Positions 62,416 through 64,000 of a stretch of DNA of 64,000 bases are shown here, piece by piece (the stretch's first letter is position 1; the number at the start of each line of letters is the position of its first letter). The position numbers and the translations under genes were made by a program. The DNA is from Lactobacillus huangpiensis (GTDB taxonomy: Bacteria > Bacillota > Bacilli > Lactobacillales > Lactobacillaceae). Under the pieces are notes generated by a model. That model was given only the letters and a program-made list of their open reading frames with translations. It was not told the origin of the DNA and did not search any database. The stretch is from assembly GCF_019972815.1 (NCBI RefSeq), contig NZ_BPPA01000007.1, positions 1-64,000 on the forward strand, written 5' to 3'.

Positions 62416-64000
62416 CTATTTTTTATGTAATTTAAAGTAATCCTGCACCATTGCTTTAGTCATTTGTAGCGTATATGAACCCTCATGTTCAGGATCAAGT
62501 CCAGGAAATATTACCGCTGTTGCTATTTCAGGATTATTTGATGGCGCATAGCCAACAAAAGTAGCATTAACCAGCTCAGGCGGATTTTTTTGGTTAGGAT
62601 TATCAGGATCGTAATAAAATGTTTGAGCAGTTCCTGATTTGCCGGAAATAGAAGGTTTTATATTTTTTAGTTTATGCGCTGTACCCCAAGAATTTGTACC
62701 ATGAACAACGCGCCAAAAGCCTTGTCTGACAATATTCAGCTCATCTGATGTCCAGGGTATGCGTAACTGAACTTCTGGCTTTTTATTATAATCTACATAA
62801 ACTTTTTTCCCGTTATTTGAAGTTCGTCCAATTGACTGCACCACATAAGGCTGCATTCTATAGCCACCATTTGCAATCGTAGAAACGTACTGAACCATTT
62901 GAATTAAAGTATAAGCATCATAGTTACCATAAGACAGGTCTAACACAGAACCTGAAAGAACCAATCCTTGATCATTAAATGATTTGCCCTGAATTCCGGA
63001 AATTTCTCCCGGTAAGTCAATGCCAGTTTTTTGACCTAATCCAAACATATTAAAATTATGTCGTAAAGGTTCAAACGCCGTTTGTGGCATATAAATTTTT
63101 GTTTTAGGAACATATGAAGCTTTAACCCATTTCATTGCTAAATGCATCATGTAAATATTACTTGAAACTTCAAGTGCCGTTTCTGCATCAAGGGCTCCAA
63201 ATGTACCTATTGGATAAACAGACTTTTTAACCGGAGTACTGGGCAAGTAAACTGGTGTATCAGGCATTACATTATTTGTGGGAGTAATTACCTTATTAAT
63301 TAATCCTCCACCTACCATTGCGCCTTTAACAGCTGATCCCATTACAAAAGACTGATTAATTACTCCTAATGCGTTATTAGTAGTTTTATTCTTCTTTGGG
63401 TCACGACTAATACCAGCAATAGCCAAAATAGCACCAGTTTTAGGATTCATGGCAACAGCATAAGCTCCATTTGAATAGCGAGCCGCCCCTGAACCAACAG
63501 CTGCCGCATAGATATTTTCTAATGAACTTTGAACTTCTTTTTGATATTTAGCATCAAGCGTTAAAACCAAACTTGCACCAGCTTGACCAGAATAAACCGA
63601 TTTCGATTGTTCAATATCGCCTGAATTTTTAGTCCAAACTTTACTTGTAGCTTTCGTTCCTTTAAGTAGTGGCTCATATTTTTCTTCTAAATATGATGTA
63701 CCAACTCGATCATTCCTAGAATAGCCATTAGTTAAATAATATTGTAAATTATCACTAGGCAAGCCGGCTTTTTCAGTTGATACGGAACCAATAATGCTGC
63801 GAATTGATGAACCATTAGGATAAGAACGTTGCCAGTCAGTACCAATGCCTACACCGGGCAAATCAGAAAGATGCTCGCCTACTTCCGCAATTTCCTTATC
63901 AGTCAAATGATTATTTTTAATATAAATGGTAGAAAGAGTGTACGCCCCTGAAATCTTATTGTAAATTAAAGCTGCTGTTTTCTCACGTGCACTTAATTTA
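62416..64000 (-). CDS. Class B penicillin-binding protein (PBP2b type), 5' end missing
   Basis: This transpeptidase cross-links septal or peripheral peptidoglycan. The catalytic triad motifs are present: SxxK as GSAVKGAMV, SxN as VSSNIYM and KSGT as GKSGTAQTF. The frame stays open to the window's end (reading KLSAREKTAALIYNKISGAY upstream of the TTG at 63906). The N-terminal membrane anchor and start are therefore outside. The residues before the transpeptidase domain belong to the PBP-dimer region. The gene is followed by rpmG. Confidence 0.92.
   Translation of the reverse strand, partial: KLSAREKTAALIYNKISGAYTLSTIYIKNNHLTDKEIAEVGEHLSDLPGVGIGTDWQRSYPNGSSIRSIIGSVSTEKAGLPSDNLQYYLTNGYSRNDRVGTSYLEEKYEPLLKGTKATSKVWTKNSGDIEQSKSVYSGQAGASLVLTLDAKYQKEVQSSLENIYAAAVGSGAARYSNGAYAVAMNPKTGAILAIAGISRDPKKNKTTNNALGVINQSFVMGSAVKGAMVGGGLINKVITPTNNVMPDTPVYLPSTPVKKSVYPIGTFGALDAETALEVSSNIYMMHLAMKWVKASYVPKTKIYMPQTAFEPLRHNFNMFGLGQKTGIDLPGEISGIQGKSFNDQGLVLSGSVLDLSYGNYDAYTLIQMVQYVSTIANGGYRMQPYVVQSIGRTSNNGKKVYVDYNKKPEVQLRIPWTSDELNIVRQGFWRVVHGTNSWGTAHKLKNIKPSISGKSGTAQTFYYDPDNPNQKNPPELVNATFVGYAPSNNPEIATAVIFPGLDPEHEGSYTLQMTKAMVQDYFKLHKK

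Noticed and set aside
1-64000. CRISPR array
   Set aside because: I saw no regularly spaced direct repeats of 24-40 bp anywhere in the window.

Overview
The window looks like a low-GC lactic acid bacterium, most probably Lactobacillus in the strict sense (delbrueckii/acidophilus-type group). The reasons are a 799-residue PepX, a PyrR-attenuated pyr operon, the priA-fmt-rsmB-prpC-prkC-rsgA-rpe-thiN order, and overall protein similarity as I recognise it. No database search was run, so species level is open.

Positions 1-11.4 kb are an accessory, decaying island. It begins with the 3' end of an IS3-family element and finishes with a broken IS3-family transposase and a heavily decayed ISLre2-like transposase. 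Between them lie a homing-endonuclease-repeat protein whose last codons come from the IS end, an unrecognised 431-codon protein, a short tyrosine recombinase near a perfect 33-bp inverted repeat, an intact-looking HicAB toxin-antitoxin pair with an operator-like promoter, a HigA-like antitoxin beside a toxin remnant, a XerS-like remnant, and a damaged lipid-type locus. That locus has an ABC exporter, an LpxL/HtrB-like acyltransferase and a frameshifted, truncated carrier-protein/alpha-oxoamine-synthase gene.

From 11.4 to 36.9 kb, nearly everything is core and on the minus strand: thiN, rpe, rsgA, prkC, prpC, rsmB, fmt, priA; then rpoZ-gmk; then the GNAT-recN-tlyA-ispA-xseB-xseA-folD group; nusB, a Gls24 protein, efp, a PepQ-type peptidase; rpmA-rplU with an L21-type leader; a YitT protein; a DUF2325 protein; and a DUF2207 membrane protein split at an A8 tract. 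A lone plus-strand YolD-like gene at 22.1 kb has a textbook LexA-box promoter.

From 37.1 to 39.0 kb there is tRNA-Arg(UCU) followed by small orphan membrane and charged proteins. At 39.2-40.5 kb a membrane protein of the PTS EIIC-like type is preceded by a complete ribosome-mediated attenuator: promoter, a 23-codon leader peptide with seven aromatic residues, four mutually pairing RNA segments and an intrinsic terminator. I consider this the most interesting system in the window. An ArsC/Spx-family protein and pepX follow.

From 43.5 to 53.4 kb is de novo pyrimidine synthesis: carB, carA, pyrC, pyrB, pyrR and pyrD on the minus strand, pyrF-pyrE on the plus strand, with three PyrR-type attenuators. 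An MFS transporter follows. A 1.7-kb AT-rich gene-poor stretch (54.7-56.4 kb) contains a possible structured RNA and a perfect 38-bp palindrome. The window closes with glnA (GlnR-box promoter), ynbB, miaA, a rhodanese-fold protein lacking the active-site Cys, yqgQ, a rhomboid protease, 5-formyl-THF cyclo-ligase, rpmG and the 3' part of a class B penicillin-binding protein that runs off the end.
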